This document shows positions 6,776 through 15,277 of a stretch of 40,590 nucleotides of DNA, piece by piece (the stretch's first letter is position 1; every line of letters begins with the position of its first letter). The notes beneath the pieces are model-generated. The model saw only the letters and a program-made list of their open reading frames with translations. It made no database searches and was not told where the DNA came from. This stretch comes from an uncultured Lachnospiraceae bacterium (GTDB taxonomy: Bacteria > Bacillota > Clostridia > Lachnospirales > Lachnospiraceae): positions 1-40,590 of the forward strand of contig CAJTRL010000032.1 in assembly GCA_910578715.1 (NCBI GenBank), given 5' to 3'. A program made the translations under genes and the position numbers.

Positions 6776-8461
6776 TCAGCGAAATTTTCGCAGTCTGAAC
6801 TTATGAACGGAATTTTTCAGTTCCTCCGCCTGGCCATACAGCTCATTGGCAGAATATGCCGATTTTTCAGCCGTCGAAGCGTTGGTCTGCACCACTTCGG
6901 ATATCTGGTTCATACCCATCGTTACCTGCTTTAAGGACTGGGACTGCTGCGTCGCAGACGCCGCAATCCGGTCCACCATCTCCGTAACCTTCTTCGCGCC
7001 GGCAACGACTCCTTCCAGTGCCCTGGTCGTATCTTCCGATAAGGAAGTTCCATGCTTCACAAGCTGCAGCGAATTTTCAATCAGTTCCGTAATGCTCTTG
7101 GCAGAAACGGAACTCTTTGTAGCCAGATTCTGCACTTCATCTGCCACCACCGCAAAGCCTTTGCCGGCTTCGCCTGCGCGCGCCGCCTCTACCGCCGCAT
7201 TGAGCGCCAGAATATTGGTCTGGGAAGCAATGTCTTCAATCGTCTTGATAATCCCGCCAATCTGATTGGACGCTTTGGAAATATCTTCGATGGCAACGGT
7301 CAGTTCTTCCATCTTCTGGTTGCTGATTTGCAGCTGCTTCATTGCATCCAGCGAGAAGGACTGGGCATTATCCGCATCCTGAGACGTATGTTCCACTTCA
7401 TCGGCAATTTCCTTGATGCTCGACGAAAGCTCTTCTACCGCCGAAGCCTGCTTCACAGCGCCGCTCGACAATATCTGTGCATCCGACGCCATCCTTTTCG
7501 ATTCCGAAGATACCCGTTCCGCCGTCAGATTAATCTGATAAAGCGCATTGTTCAACGCTTCCAGAATCTGTATCATGGCATCCCGAATCGGAATAAATTC
7601 GCCCCGATACTCACTGTTTACACTCAAATCCATATTGCCCTGAGCCATCTGTCCCAGAATATCGCGGATGTCCTCTATGTAATTTTTCAGTTCCCGTTTT
7701 GTCGTATATATCGAATCCACCAGTTTTCCAATCTCGGAAGTGTCCGGCTGTAAACGAAATTCTGCGGAAAGGTTGCCTTCCGCTATTTCTCCCATCTGGT
7801 CGCGGACGGCGATGACGGGACTTAAGATGCGCAGTCTTACATAAATCAGATTTATCAGCTGGAGAATCACAACGATGATAAGCGCCGTAATCATCATAGT
7901 CTTTAAACGCGCAACTTCGCCGCCAAGCATCTCTACCTCGCCAAGCGTTCTCGCATTCAGCGTTTCCAGAAACTGTTCTTTGATGGCGTTGATTTCAGCT
8001 ATGGACGCACTGTACTCCTGTCCGTATACATAATCGACCGCCGACTGCATATTTCCGGCCTGTACGTCCTCCATGGACTGTTCCTCCAGCGGCACAAGCG
8101 AATTGGAAAGCTCGGACATTTCATCAATCATCTTCTGCTCTTCCGCCGTAATGCCGATTTCCTGCATCGCCGCAACACCCTGCTCCCGGTTTTTCAAGGT
8201 ATTAATCTCATTCCAGTAGTTATCGTAATGTTCCTGATTGCCCGTAGCTGCAAAAGCCCTCACTTCATTCGTCAGATAAGCCGAACCATTCATGAAACGA
8301 TTTGCGTTATAAGTCAGTTCGTAACGCGCCTCATTTGCCGCATCCAGCTGACGGTTCATTTTGCTGTAAGATGAGAGGGAAAGCATCAGAAATATGACTG
8401 AGAGAATCGAAACGCCGTTCAGAATGATAACGAGCACGGACTGGTTCATCGCTTTTTTCAT
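6776..8461 (-). CDS. Methyl-accepting chemotaxis protein, 4-helix-bundle sensor type
   Basis: 561 residues. TM1 lies at about 9-30, followed by an all-helical periplasmic-type sensor region of about 155 residues resembling a 4HB_MCP domain. TM2 is at about 186-208, then HAMP and a long cytoplasmic coiled coil with the conserved signalling tip (IEDIASQTNILALNAAVEA, then GKGFAVVADEVQNLA). It should control CheA. There is no C-terminal pentapeptide tether for CheR. The start chosen is the ATG with GGAAGGAG at about 8 nt; an in-frame extension to 8542 crosses the promoter and is rejected. No other chemotaxis genes are in the window, so it is an orphan receptor. Confidence 0.95.
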   Translation of the reverse strand: MKKAMNQSVLVIILNGVSILSVIFLMLSLSSYSKMNRQLDAANEARYELTYNANRFMNGSAYLTNEVRAFAATGNQEHYDNYWNEINTLKNREQGVAAMQEIGITAEEQKMIDEMSELSNSLVPLEEQSMEDVQAGNMQSAVDYVYGQEYSASIAEINAIKEQFLETLNARTLGEVEMLGGEVARLKTMMITALIIVVILQLINLIYVRLRILSPVIAVRDQMGEIAEGNLSAEFRLQPDTSEIGKLVDSIYTTKRELKNYIEDIRDILGQMAQGNMDLSVNSEYRGEFIPIRDAMIQILEALNNALYQINLTAERVSSESKRMASDAQILSSGAVKQASAVEELSSSIKEIADEVEHTSQDADNAQSFSLDAMKQLQISNQKMEELTVAIEDISKASNQIGGIIKTIEDIASQTNILALNAAVEAARAGEAGKGFAVVADEVQNLATKSSVSAKSITELIENSLQLVKHGTSLSEDTTRALEGVVAGAKKVTEMVDRIAASATQQSQSLKQVTMGMNQISEVVQTNASTAEKSAYSANELYGQAEELKNSVHKFRLRKFR

Positions 8462-8507
8462 CGTATTTTCTCCTTCCGGTGAAACGCTTTTGTTATGATA
8501 TAAATAC

Positions 8508-8536
8508 AGTTTACAGGAAATTGTCCGAAAATTCAA
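8508..8536 (-). promoter_or_regulatory. Promoter of chemoreceptor 1
   Basis: TTGAAT (8531-8536), a 17-bp spacer and TAAACT (8508-8513) on the minus strand lie about 46 bp before the start codon. Confidence 0.7.
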
Positions 8537-8577
8537 CACCATATCGAAAATTATTCATGCAATGGGCCGCATTTTCA

Positions 8578-9354
8578 TCAATGAAGAAAAGAAAATCCCA
8601 TGACGGCAATGCCTAACAACACCAGCACAATTCCGGTAGCGCGGTTTAACGTCTTCGGTTCCGCCTTATTCGCAAATACTGCCGCAATCCTTGCCCATAT
8701 AAAGGTAAACAAGATACACAGCACCCATAGGAAAACGTCCGGCATACCGCCTATCGTAAAATGGGAAACCGCTCCGGTCAACGCGGTAAATGTCATAATA
8801 AATACGCTCGTTCCGACTGCGGTTTTCAATTCGTAGCCAAGCACCGAGGTTAAAATCAGGAGCATCATCATGCCGCCGCCCGCACCGATGAACCCACAGA
8901 TAAAACCGATAATCACGCCGCAGAGCACGGACTGGAGCGCTCTTTTTTTACCTGAAACGGACTGCATGCTTTCTTTCGTCGTCATCACCGGTTTCACAAT
9001 AAATTTGATGCCGAGCAGAAATGTCATAAAAACCGAGAAGTTTCCCATCGCTGTGGGCGGAACGAGGCTTGCGGCATAACTTCCGATGACCGTAAAAAGC
9101 AGAACACTGGCCATCATAATCAATCCGTTCCGAATATCAAGGTTCTTATTTTTTCCATAAGTATAAGCCGATACAGCGCTTGCCAGCACGTCGGAGGAGA
9201 GCGCAATCCCAACCGCCATATAAGGGTCCATTTCAAGAAATGTAATAAGCATCGGACTGATGACGGCGGCCGCGCTCATTCCCGCAAACCCGGTGCCAAG
9301 CCCCGCTCCCATTCCGGCAAAAAAAGTGACAACAATCTTCAGTAGAAGTTCCAT
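8578..9354 (-). CDS. TauE/SafE-family membrane permease
   Basis: 258 residues from the ATG at 9354 (GGAAGG about 10 nt upstream; an upstream ATG at 9372 lacks a site). It has about eight hydrophobic helices in two halves, each with the glycine-rich family motif: GAGLGTGFAGMSAA in the first and GFICGFIGAGGGMMMLL in the second. Family members export or import small organic anions such as sulfite or sulfonates; the substrate here is unknown. It follows peptidase T by 65 bp and may be co-transcribed with the MBL enzyme and pepT. Confidence 0.88.
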   Translation of the reverse strand: MELLLKIVVTFFAGMGAGLGTGFAGMSAAAVISPMLITFLEMDPYMAVGIALSSDVLASAVSAYTYGKNKNLDIRNGLIMMASVLLFTVIGSYAASLVPPTAMGNFSVFMTFLLGIKFIVKPVMTTKESMQSVSGKKRALQSVLCGVIIGFICGFIGAGGGMMMLLILTSVLGYELKTAVGTSVFIMTFTALTGAVSHFTIGGMPDVFLWVLCILFTFIWARIAAVFANKAEPKTLNRATGIVLVLLGIAVMGFSFLH

Positions 9355-9419
9355 CCCTGTTTTCCCTTCCATTCATCGTCCCGCCAGAAGAAACTTCGCG
9401 GGCTCCTTTTCGTCAGCCT

Positions 9420-10652
9420 TTATTTTCCGGCGTATTTCCCGGCAATCTTCACGAGCAGCTTTACAATACTTTCCATTTCATCCGCACAGGCATACTCATA
9501 CCGTCCGTGGAAATTCTGCCCGCCCGTGCACAGATTCGGACAGGGCAGGCCCATAAAGGAAAGTCTCGCGCCGTCCGTGCCGCCCCGGATGGGCACGACT
9601 ACCGGCTCTATGCCAAGCTCTTTCATAGACTCCTTCGCATTTTCAACCAGGTGCATATGCTGTTCGATAATTTCTTTCATATTGTAGTAAGAGTCTTTTA
9701 ATTGTATCTCAAAAACATCCGCTCCGTATTTTTCGTTCAGAAATTTCCCGATGCGGAGAAAAGTCGTCTTTTTCTGCTCAAATTTCTCCCTGTCGTGGTC
9801 ACGGATAATGTATTCCGCCGCCGCTTCTTCCACCATTCCGCGCAGCGAATCCAGATGGTAAAAGCCTTCATATCCACAGGTATACATGGGATTTTCCGAA
9901 ACCGGAAGCATGGACTGAAATTCCTGTGCCATCAGAAGCGCATTCCGCATCTTGTCTTTGGCTTCTCCGGGGTGTACGCTTCTTCCGTGTATGGTTACTT
10001 TTGCGCCCGCCGCGTTGAAATTTTCATATTCCAGTTCGCCGAGCTTTCCACCGTCCACCGTATACGCGTAATCCGCGCCAAAAAGTCTGACATCGAAATA
10101 ATCCGCACCCGCCCCGACTTCTTCATCCGGCGTAAATCCGATTCGGATTTTTCCGTGCCGCATTTCTTTATGGGTCAGCAAATATTCCGCCATCGCCATA
10201 ATTTCCGCGACACCCGCTTTATCGTCCGCGCCAAGAAGCGTCGTCCCGTCTGTCACGATAAGCCTTTTTCCTTTATAAGAAGGCAGTTCCGGGAAATCGG
10301 CCGTCCGCATCACGATATTTTTTTCCCGATGCAGTACAATGTCCCCTCCATCATAATTCTCTATGATGCGGGGCTTCACACCCGCTCCCGTCACCGCGGG
10401 CGAAGTGTCCATATGGGCGATAAAACCGATAACCGGCGCGTTCTCACAGCCCGCAGATGCCGGAACGGACGCATAAACATAACAGCGCTCCTTATCGTAC
10501 ACAATTTCTTCCGCCCCCATCTCCTGTAACTGGGCGGCCAGCATCCCGGCAAGGTCGTGCTGTTTCATCGTGGAAGGCGTCGTTGTACTCTCTTCCGACG
10601 ATTCCGTGTCGATTTTCACATAAGCCAGAAAATTTTCGATTACTTTTTCCAT
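9420..10652 (-). CDS. pepT: Peptidase T (tripeptide aminopeptidase)
   Basis: 410 residues, the normal size for PepT. This M20-family di-zinc cytosolic enzyme removes the N-terminal residue of tripeptides. The metal ligands are in their expected blocks: FIAHMDTSPA (His and catalytic Asp), TLLGADDKAG (bridging Asp), TPDEEVGAG (catalytic Glu), the YTVDGG Asp, and a C-terminal FHGRYEYA His. The dimerisation lid domain lies in between (AAGAKVTIHGRSVHPGEAK). The start is the second ATG, with GGAG 6 nt upstream; the first ATG 12 nt earlier has no spacing. It lies 31 bp after the MBL-fold gene and probably shares its promoter. Confidence 0.96.
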   Translation of the reverse strand: MEKVIENFLAYVKIDTESSEESTTTPSTMKQHDLAGMLAAQLQEMGAEEIVYDKERCYVYASVPASAGCENAPVIGFIAHMDTSPAVTGAGVKPRIIENYDGGDIVLHREKNIVMRTADFPELPSYKGKRLIVTDGTTLLGADDKAGVAEIMAMAEYLLTHKEMRHGKIRIGFTPDEEVGAGADYFDVRLFGADYAYTVDGGKLGELEYENFNAAGAKVTIHGRSVHPGEAKDKMRNALLMAQEFQSMLPVSENPMYTCGYEGFYHLDSLRGMVEEAAAEYIIRDHDREKFEQKKTTFLRIGKFLNEKYGADVFEIQLKDSYYNMKEIIEQHMHLVENAKESMKELGIEPVVVPIRGGTDGARLSFMGLPCPNLCTGGQNFHGRYEYACADEMESIVKLLVKIAGKYAGK

Positions 10653-10683
10653 CACATGCTCCATCCTTTCTTTCAGCGCTCTT

Positions 10684-11490
10684 TTACAGCTGTATTTCCA
10701 TCCCGCAGTGAATCGGTATCAGCCTGTCTTCCAGAATCGGCTGCATCATCTCAACCGCTTTCTGCCCGGTACAGTGTCCGGTGTAAAACAAAATCGGTTC
10801 CCCCGAAAGTTCTTTCGCCGTCTGCCGGATAATTTCCGCCTCCTGTTCCGTATACTTTGTTTTCTTCATCATATGGAAGCCGCTCAGCACGACATCCGGC
10901 AGCCCGTCGTAAAGTTCCCGGTATTTATCCAGAATATTCAGAATGCCGTTGTGGGCGCATCCGGAAAGCAATAAGGTTTTTTCTCCCCGCACGGCAAGGC
11001 ACTGTTCATGCCGAAATTCATCCTGACACTCCCCGTCCTCTTTTCTTTCCGACAATCCAAGATTGCTCTGAGGCCAGTATTTTCTACCCGTAATGCCTGT
11101 AAAAAGCGAAAGCTCTTCGTCGATTTTATAATCGCCCTCCAGTAAAACAACGCCGGGCATCCGCGCAATTTCTTTATCGACTCCAATATAGCGTTCTCCG
11201 TGATAGTACTCCCCGAAAGCGGCTTTTTGCACATAAACGGCGGCTTTTGTATTCAGCCGCCCAAAGGAAAGCAGACCTCCGGAATGGTCGTAATGCCCGT
11301 GGCTTAAAACAACCGTATCGACATCCGTAAGGTCCACGCCCAGTTTTTCCGCATTGGAAATGGTTCTGTCACTGGCGCCCGCGTCCAGCAGAATTTTGTG
11401 GTTTTTCGTTTCCACATAAACGCTTAATCCGTGTTCGTATTCGCACAGAGGATTTCCGCAGGTATCTTCCATCAGAATAACAAGTCTCAT
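10684..11490 (-). CDS. Metallo-beta-lactamase-fold hydrolase
   Basis: 268 residues. It has the MBL metal-binding motif SHGHYDHSGGL (about 64-74), a conserved GCAHNGILNIL block around 178-188 and late His residues (GFHMMK, YTGHCTG, IHCGMEI). The pattern GCAH...H...TGHCTG resembles the subgroup often annotated as dihydropterin-methyl-aminobenzene phosphate synthase-like, though true activity in that subgroup is mostly unknown. It is not a classical beta-lactamase. It heads a probable MBL-pepT(-tauE) operon with its own promoter and lies directly downstream of the van-like cluster. The start is preceded by AAGGAG at 10 nt. Confidence 0.88.
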   Translation of the reverse strand: MRLVILMEDTCGNPLCEYEHGLSVYVETKNHKILLDAGASDRTISNAEKLGVDLTDVDTVVLSHGHYDHSGGLLSFGRLNTKAAVYVQKAAFGEYYHGERYIGVDKEIARMPGVVLLEGDYKIDEELSLFTGITGRKYWPQSNLGLSERKEDGECQDEFRHEQCLAVRGEKTLLLSGCAHNGILNILDKYRELYDGLPDVVLSGFHMMKKTKYTEQEAEIIRQTAKELSGEPILFYTGHCTGQKAVEMMQPILEDRLIPIHCGMEIQL

Positions 11491-11521
11491 AAGCAGTCCG
11501 CTCCTTCATCAGTCTGCTTTT

Positions 11522-11550
11522 ATTGTAATCCCAAACCGGGATAAATACAA
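11522..11550 (-). promoter_or_regulatory. Promoter of the MBL-pepT operon
   Basis: TTGTAT (11545-11550), 17 bp and TACAAT (11522-11527) on the minus strand, about 32 bp before the MBL start. It suggests these genes are expressed independently of the van-like cluster. Confidence 0.65.
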
Positions 11551-11591
11551 GTCCGGCGCGCCTGTTGAAATTTTCCCGTAAATTCGGATTT

Positions 11592-12731
11592 TTATCCCAC
11601 AGGCACCACCGGAAGCCTTGCCCCCATCCGGCAGAGCAGCTCGTTACTGATGCGCCCGGAAACGGCAGCAATCGACGGGGCATCCGTCATCCCCTCTCCG
11701 CCAATCAGTGTCGCGGTATCTCCGCGCTTTACCGTTTCCGCCTCCGTAATATCGACGGCGAGCTGGTCCATGCAGACGCGTCCGGCGACGGGTGCGCAAT
11801 ATTCCCGAATCCGCACACGTCCCCGGCCACAGGATAAATCCCCCGGATATCCGTCGCCATAACCCACCGGAAGAATTGCAATCCGGCTCTCCCTTCCGGC
11901 GGTGAATTGTCTGCCATAGCCGACGCTTTCACCTTTTTTTACATCGCGAATCAGCACAACCCGGCTTTTCAGGGACAGAACCGGACGCAGCTGTGATTTC
12001 AGCACGGTTTCGGTTCCCGGCGCGCTGTCCACGCCGTACAGGGCGATGCCCGCCCTGACATAATCGCATTTGAGCCGTGGGTAATTGAGCAGACCGTAGC
12101 TGCTCTGAATATGCAGCTTCGGCAGCCGGACGCCCTCTCGTTCCAGCATATCCGTCAGACGGTAAAAAGAAGAAATCTGTCCTTTCGTAAAAGCGATATC
12201 TTCCGGCGCACTGCTGTCCGCACAGCACAAATGGGTATACATGCCGCATACTTCCAGATTCTTCATGGCAAATACCCGGATGACATCGGAAAGATTCCCG
12301 GCCCGAATGCCGAGACGGTGCATCCCCGTATCAATCTTGATGTGCGTCCTTACCGTTACTCCCAGATGAGCCGCCGTTTTCTGAAGCGCTTCGGCATATT
12401 CAAAACCGATTACGCTCTGATTCAAATCATAGCCGTACAAGTCCCCGGCACGCCGCACATCCGTATAGCCGAGAATCAGAATTTCTCCACGAATACCGTT
12501 TTCCCGCAGTCTGAGCGCTTCCTCCACCGTGGCAACGGCAAAGGCGCCGACTCCCGACCGTTCCAGTTCCTTTGCGGTAAGAACGCCCCCGTGCCCGTAT
12601 GCTTCACACTTGACGACGGCCATCAGCTCACATCCCGCTGGCATTAAGTTCTGCAGAATATGCGCATTGTGCCGGAGATTTGGAAGACTGACTTCTATCC
12701 ATGCCCGTTCCGTTTCATATCCCTGTTTCAT
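11592..12731 (-). CDS. alr: Free-standing alanine/serine racemase (VanT catalytic-domain-like)
   Basis: 379 residues, soluble, fold-type III PLP racemase. The PLP lysine is K41 in VVKCEAYGHG and the second catalytic base is Y272 in SVGYGRQF. The HIKIDTGMHRLG, VRAGIALYG and GRVCMDQL blocks are all present. At the end ISNELLCR puts N363 where Geobacillus alanine racemase has Tyr354 (INYEVPC); VanT serine racemases are known to have Asn (Asn696 of VanT-G) at this specificity position. Unlike VanT it has no membrane domain. It is the last gene of the van-like operon, overlapping the acyltransferase by 17 nt. My inference is that it supplies D-Ser (and/or D-Ala) to the ligase two genes upstream. 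Confidence 0.9.
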   Translation of the reverse strand: MKQGYETERAWIEVSLPNLRHNAHILQNLMPAGCELMAVVKCEAYGHGGVLTAKELERSGVGAFAVATVEEALRLRENGIRGEILILGYTDVRRAGDLYGYDLNQSVIGFEYAEALQKTAAHLGVTVRTHIKIDTGMHRLGIRAGNLSDVIRVFAMKNLEVCGMYTHLCCADSSAPEDIAFTKGQISSFYRLTDMLEREGVRLPKLHIQSSYGLLNYPRLKCDYVRAGIALYGVDSAPGTETVLKSQLRPVLSLKSRVVLIRDVKKGESVGYGRQFTAGRESRIAILPVGYGDGYPGDLSCGRGRVRIREYCAPVAGRVCMDQLAVDITEAETVKRGDTATLIGGEGMTDAPSIAAVSGRISNELLCRMGARLPVVPVG

Positions 12732-13197
12732 CCCGCATTCCTTTCTCTATCATGCGTGCCGGCTGTGATACAACCGTACACCCGTCCGGCACGTCTTTGC
12801 ATATCACCGCGCCCGCTCCGATTTTCACATTGCTGCCGATTCGGATACCGCCCAAAAGAACCGCACCCGCCCCAATCAGACAATTATCTCCGATGACGGG
12901 CGCACACCTGTCCACCTCTCCAATCGTCACATTCTGATATATCCGGCAGTTCTCTCCCACCTGTGCGTAGCGGGAAATAAAAATGCCATGCAGTCCGTGA
13001 GGCAGCGACGGTCTGCCTTTTAAAAGCGCGTCCGGACCGATATAGCCGCCGTGCCGGTGCGCGCTCCGGCTCATGAAAAATGTCAGAATATCGCGGACGA
13101 TGCCCGCCGGCATTTTTTTCTGCCACCGGTAAAGGCGGAAAAAACCGTCCAGGTCGTTTCCTCTCGAATAGTCGATTATTTTCCCTCTGATTCCCAT
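12715..13197 (-). CDS. Left-handed beta-helix acyltransferase (serine acetyltransferase-like)
   Basis: 160 residues, short for CysE because the N-terminal helical domain is mostly absent. Hexapeptide repeats run from about residue 50 to 150 (VGENCRIYQNVTIG, IGDNCLIGAGAVLLGG, IGSNVKIGAGAVICKDV, then PARMI). The block LPHGLHGIFIS aligns with the CysE catalytic LDHATGIVVG, so the catalytic His is kept. The second CysE histidine (DRHP) is replaced (DRCAP). Acetyl-CoA transfer is therefore likely, but the acceptor may not be serine. It is embedded between the VanG-like ligase (22-nt overlap) and the racemase, so it is co-translated with them. It takes the place that VanXY has in VanG operons. Confidence 0.85.
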   Translation of the reverse strand: MGIRGKIIDYSRGNDLDGFFRLYRWQKKMPAGIVRDILTFFMSRSAHRHGGYIGPDALLKGRPSLPHGLHGIFISRYAQVGENCRIYQNVTIGEVDRCAPVIGDNCLIGAGAVLLGGIRIGSNVKIGAGAVICKDVPDGCTVVSQPARMIEKGMRDETGI

Positions 13198-14312
13198 TTT
13201 GATACCCCTTCCTCATACAGACCGAGCAGTTCTTCCAGCACTTGGGCAAAGGACAGTCCGGCCTCCCGCATCATGCCGGGAAAGCGGCTGTGCTCCGTAA
13301 AGCCCGGTATCGTATTGACTTCATTAAAAATAATTTCTCCCCGGGGCGTATAAAACATATCCACTCTGGCAAATCCGGAACAGCCCAGCGTCCGGTAAAT
13401 GGCACAGGCCGTTTCCTGAATTCTTTGTTCCGTCCCGGCGTCGATTCTCGCGGGCATATGAATCCGGGATAATTCCGGCGTATATTTTTCCCGATAATCA
13501 AAAAAGCCCTCCGGCAGCTCGATTTCATCCACTCTTCCCACCAGAAGCCTGTCGGTTCCGAGTATGGCGCAGCCCACTTCAAAGCCCTGTATTTCTTCCT
13601 CGACAATGATATGGGTATCGACCAGAAAAGCCTTCCTGAGCGCGTCCGGCAGCTCCTTTTTGCATGTTATCCGGGTTATGCCAATCGAAGAACCCGCTCG
13701 CAGCGGCTTTACGAACAGCGGAAATTGCAGCGTGTCCGCAATCCTGTCCGTCATTTGGGGGATTCTGTCCACGATTTCCGGTTTCCCAGTCTCCCGCCCG
13801 CTCCGGTCAAAAACCACGGACCGGGGAACCGCGATTCCGGCCGCTTCCACGAGGCGGTGCGCCCTGTCTTTGTCCATGCAGAGCGCGGAAGAAAGCGTGC
13901 CGCAGCCCACAACGGATATGCCCGCCAGTTCAAACATGCCCTGTACCGTACCGTCCTCGCCGTTCTTTCCATGCAGTACCGGGAAAACCAAATCTACCTT
14001 TATCGTCCGGCCTATGACAGATTTATTTTCATCCGACAATTCCAGAAAACCGCCCGCTGCCCGGTCCGGCGAGAAAACTACCTTGTGCAGTTTTGTTTCG
14101 TCCTGATGCCAGACGTCTTTTGCGATGTCCTCCTCTTCGCCCGTATAATGATACCAGTTTCCTTCCCGGGTAATGCCGACCGGAAAAACCTCGTACCGTC
14201 GTGTATCGATGTGTTCCAGCACGGCCGCCGCCGACTGTAAAGAAATTTCGTATTCCGTTGAACAGCCGCCAAACAGGACGGCAACCCGCTTCTTACTATT
14301 TTTCATATCCAT
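13176..14312 (-). CDS. vanG: D-Ala-D-X ligase of the VanG (D-Ala-D-Ser) type
   Basis: 378 residues, ATP-grasp ligase that joins D-Ala to a second D-residue for peptidoglycan precursors. The N-terminal motif is AVLFGGCSTEYEISL. HGKNGEDGTVQG lies at 114-125, the ATP-grasp block is FVKPLRAGSSIGIT, the omega-loop is DYREKYTPELS with the EKY triad at 275-277, and the metal site is FNEVNTIPG. The long stretches GKNGEDG...GCGTLSSALCMDKDRAH and EKYT...S.I.MPARID match my recollection of VanG more closely than that of housekeeping Ddl. The start is the ATG with AAAGG about 6 nt upstream; a TTG at 14330 overlapping the vanW stop is possible. The residue that decides D-Ser over D-Ala cannot be settled by eye. 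Confidence 0.88.
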   Translation of the reverse strand: MDMKNSKKRVAVLFGGCSTEYEISLQSAAAVLEHIDTRRYEVFPVGITREGNWYHYTGEEEDIAKDVWHQDETKLHKVVFSPDRAAGGFLELSDENKSVIGRTIKVDLVFPVLHGKNGEDGTVQGMFELAGISVVGCGTLSSALCMDKDRAHRLVEAAGIAVPRSVVFDRSGRETGKPEIVDRIPQMTDRIADTLQFPLFVKPLRAGSSIGITRITCKKELPDALRKAFLVDTHIIVEEEIQGFEVGCAILGTDRLLVGRVDEIELPEGFFDYREKYTPELSRIHMPARIDAGTEQRIQETACAIYRTLGCSGFARVDMFYTPRGEIIFNEVNTIPGFTEHSRFPGMMREAGLSFAQVLEELLGLYEEGVSKWESEGK

Positions 14313-14326
14313 TCCATCCCTTTCTT

Positions 14327-15187
14327 TCAAGTTGTGATATCTGCGTCACAGCAGCACAATCTATGCTCCCCGGTCTTACCTCCGGCTGCTTTTTGTTCTA
14401 TTTCATAGGCGATTTCGCACCGGTTATCGTACAGCTTCCGCTCCGTCTTTTTCCCCGTCTCCAAATCTTGCTCCAGGCGGCTGACCGCCGCGAGCTGAAA
14501 AAGTTTCCCGTTTCTTTTCTCATAAGATACGGAAGGATTGAAAACCGTATAGGCCGTGGTTACCGGGTCACGCGCCAGAATACGCCCCCGCATCAGATGT
14601 TCATCGAACCCGATGACTATCTGAAACACATTTTCGCTCCCGTTTCGCACCTTTAAATCCAGCCATCCCTCGCTGACCGCCGCATCCACGCCGCAGGGCA
14701 GTTCTTTCACGGTTCCCGGAAAAGCCTCCGAAGCATGCCCGTGCCGTTCCATGACCGTCATCGGTGTATGCAGAAACATCCAAAACAGCATATCGCTCAA
14801 CAGGCACAGGCCGCCTCCGTAGGTTCCTCTGATTTTTCCGTCCACAAGCGCCAGGCCGTCTTTATACGGCACATCTTTGTCCGCATATCGGACAAGCTGC
14901 CAGAAAGAAAAGGTTTCACCCGGCCTGATAATAATCCCGTTGACTGTCCGGGCTGCCAGCTTCAGATTGTGTATTTTGTTGCGCTGATACCGGATGTCAA
15001 AGCCGCTTTCCGTATTCAGCATCGGAAAGACGGTCGAAAAAATATCCTTGGAAAACAGAACCTCTTCTTTTCTTTCCGCATATCGGTTTCCGTCAAATTT
15101 CATCTTCAGGTAAAAAAATTTCTTCCGCTGCCACCGGCGAACCGGAAGCAGAAACGGAAATATCTGCGTGATTCGTTTTCTGGCCAT
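14327..15187 (-). CDS. vanW: VanW-family glycopeptide-resistance accessory protein
   Basis: 286 residues from the ATG with GGAGG 8 nt upstream. The VanW domain is plain: LLPVRRWQRK near the N-terminus, then NLKLAARTVNGIIIRPGETF, FWQLVRYADKDVPYKDGL, GGGLCLLSDMLFWMFLHTP and DAAVSEGWLDLKVRN. This follows vanB/vanG-operon VanW very closely. The biochemical role of VanW is not established; it is an accessory gene of VanB and VanG operons. It is the first structural gene after vanRS. Its leader contains a hairpin and, upstream, direct repeats that could be VanR sites. An in-frame extension to 15217 runs into the hairpin and is rejected. Confidence 0.92.
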   Translation of the reverse strand: MARKRITQIFPFLLPVRRWQRKKFFYLKMKFDGNRYAERKEEVLFSKDIFSTVFPMLNTESGFDIRYQRNKIHNLKLAARTVNGIIIRPGETFSFWQLVRYADKDVPYKDGLALVDGKIRGTYGGGLCLLSDMLFWMFLHTPMTVMERHGHASEAFPGTVKELPCGVDAAVSEGWLDLKVRNGSENVFQIVIGFDEHLMRGRILARDPVTTAYTVFNPSVSYEKRNGKLFQLAAVSRLEQDLETGKKTERKLYDNRCEIAYEIEQKAAGGKTGEHRLCCCDADITT

Positions 15188-15209
15188 CGCCAGCACCTCC
15201 TTCTGCCGG

Positions 15210-15264
15210 AAAAACAAAACACGCTCGTCTCCGGCATCTTTATCGTACCGGAAACAAGCGTGTT
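15210..15264 (-). terminator. Hairpin with T-tract between vanS and vanW (terminator or attenuator)
   Basis: Minus-strand AACACGCT...AGCGTGTT continued by a G-T-tolerant TGTTTCCGG / CCGGAGACG stem gives about 17 bp with a 13-nt loop, followed by TTTTGTTTTT. Only 22 nt separate its end from the vanW ATG, too little for a promoter. It must therefore either be read through or act as an attenuator in the vanW leader. Confidence 0.8.
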
Positions 15265-15277
15265 ATTTCTTCGCTCC

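Noticed and set aside
8462..8542. Longer N-terminus for chemoreceptor 1 (and similar extensions for vanR, the flavoprotein, sigma factor and chemoreceptor 2)
   Set aside because: Each extension runs through a promoter or terminator or lacks a ribosome-binding site, while an internal ATG has a good one.
9702..10529. 275-codon open frame on the plus strand
   Set aside because: It is antisense to pepT, whose active-site motifs are complete.
12715..13197. Calling the acyltransferase cysE
   Set aside because: It lacks the N-terminal SAT domain and one catalytic-site histidine, and there is no cysK nearby. Only the fold and likely acyl transfer are supported.
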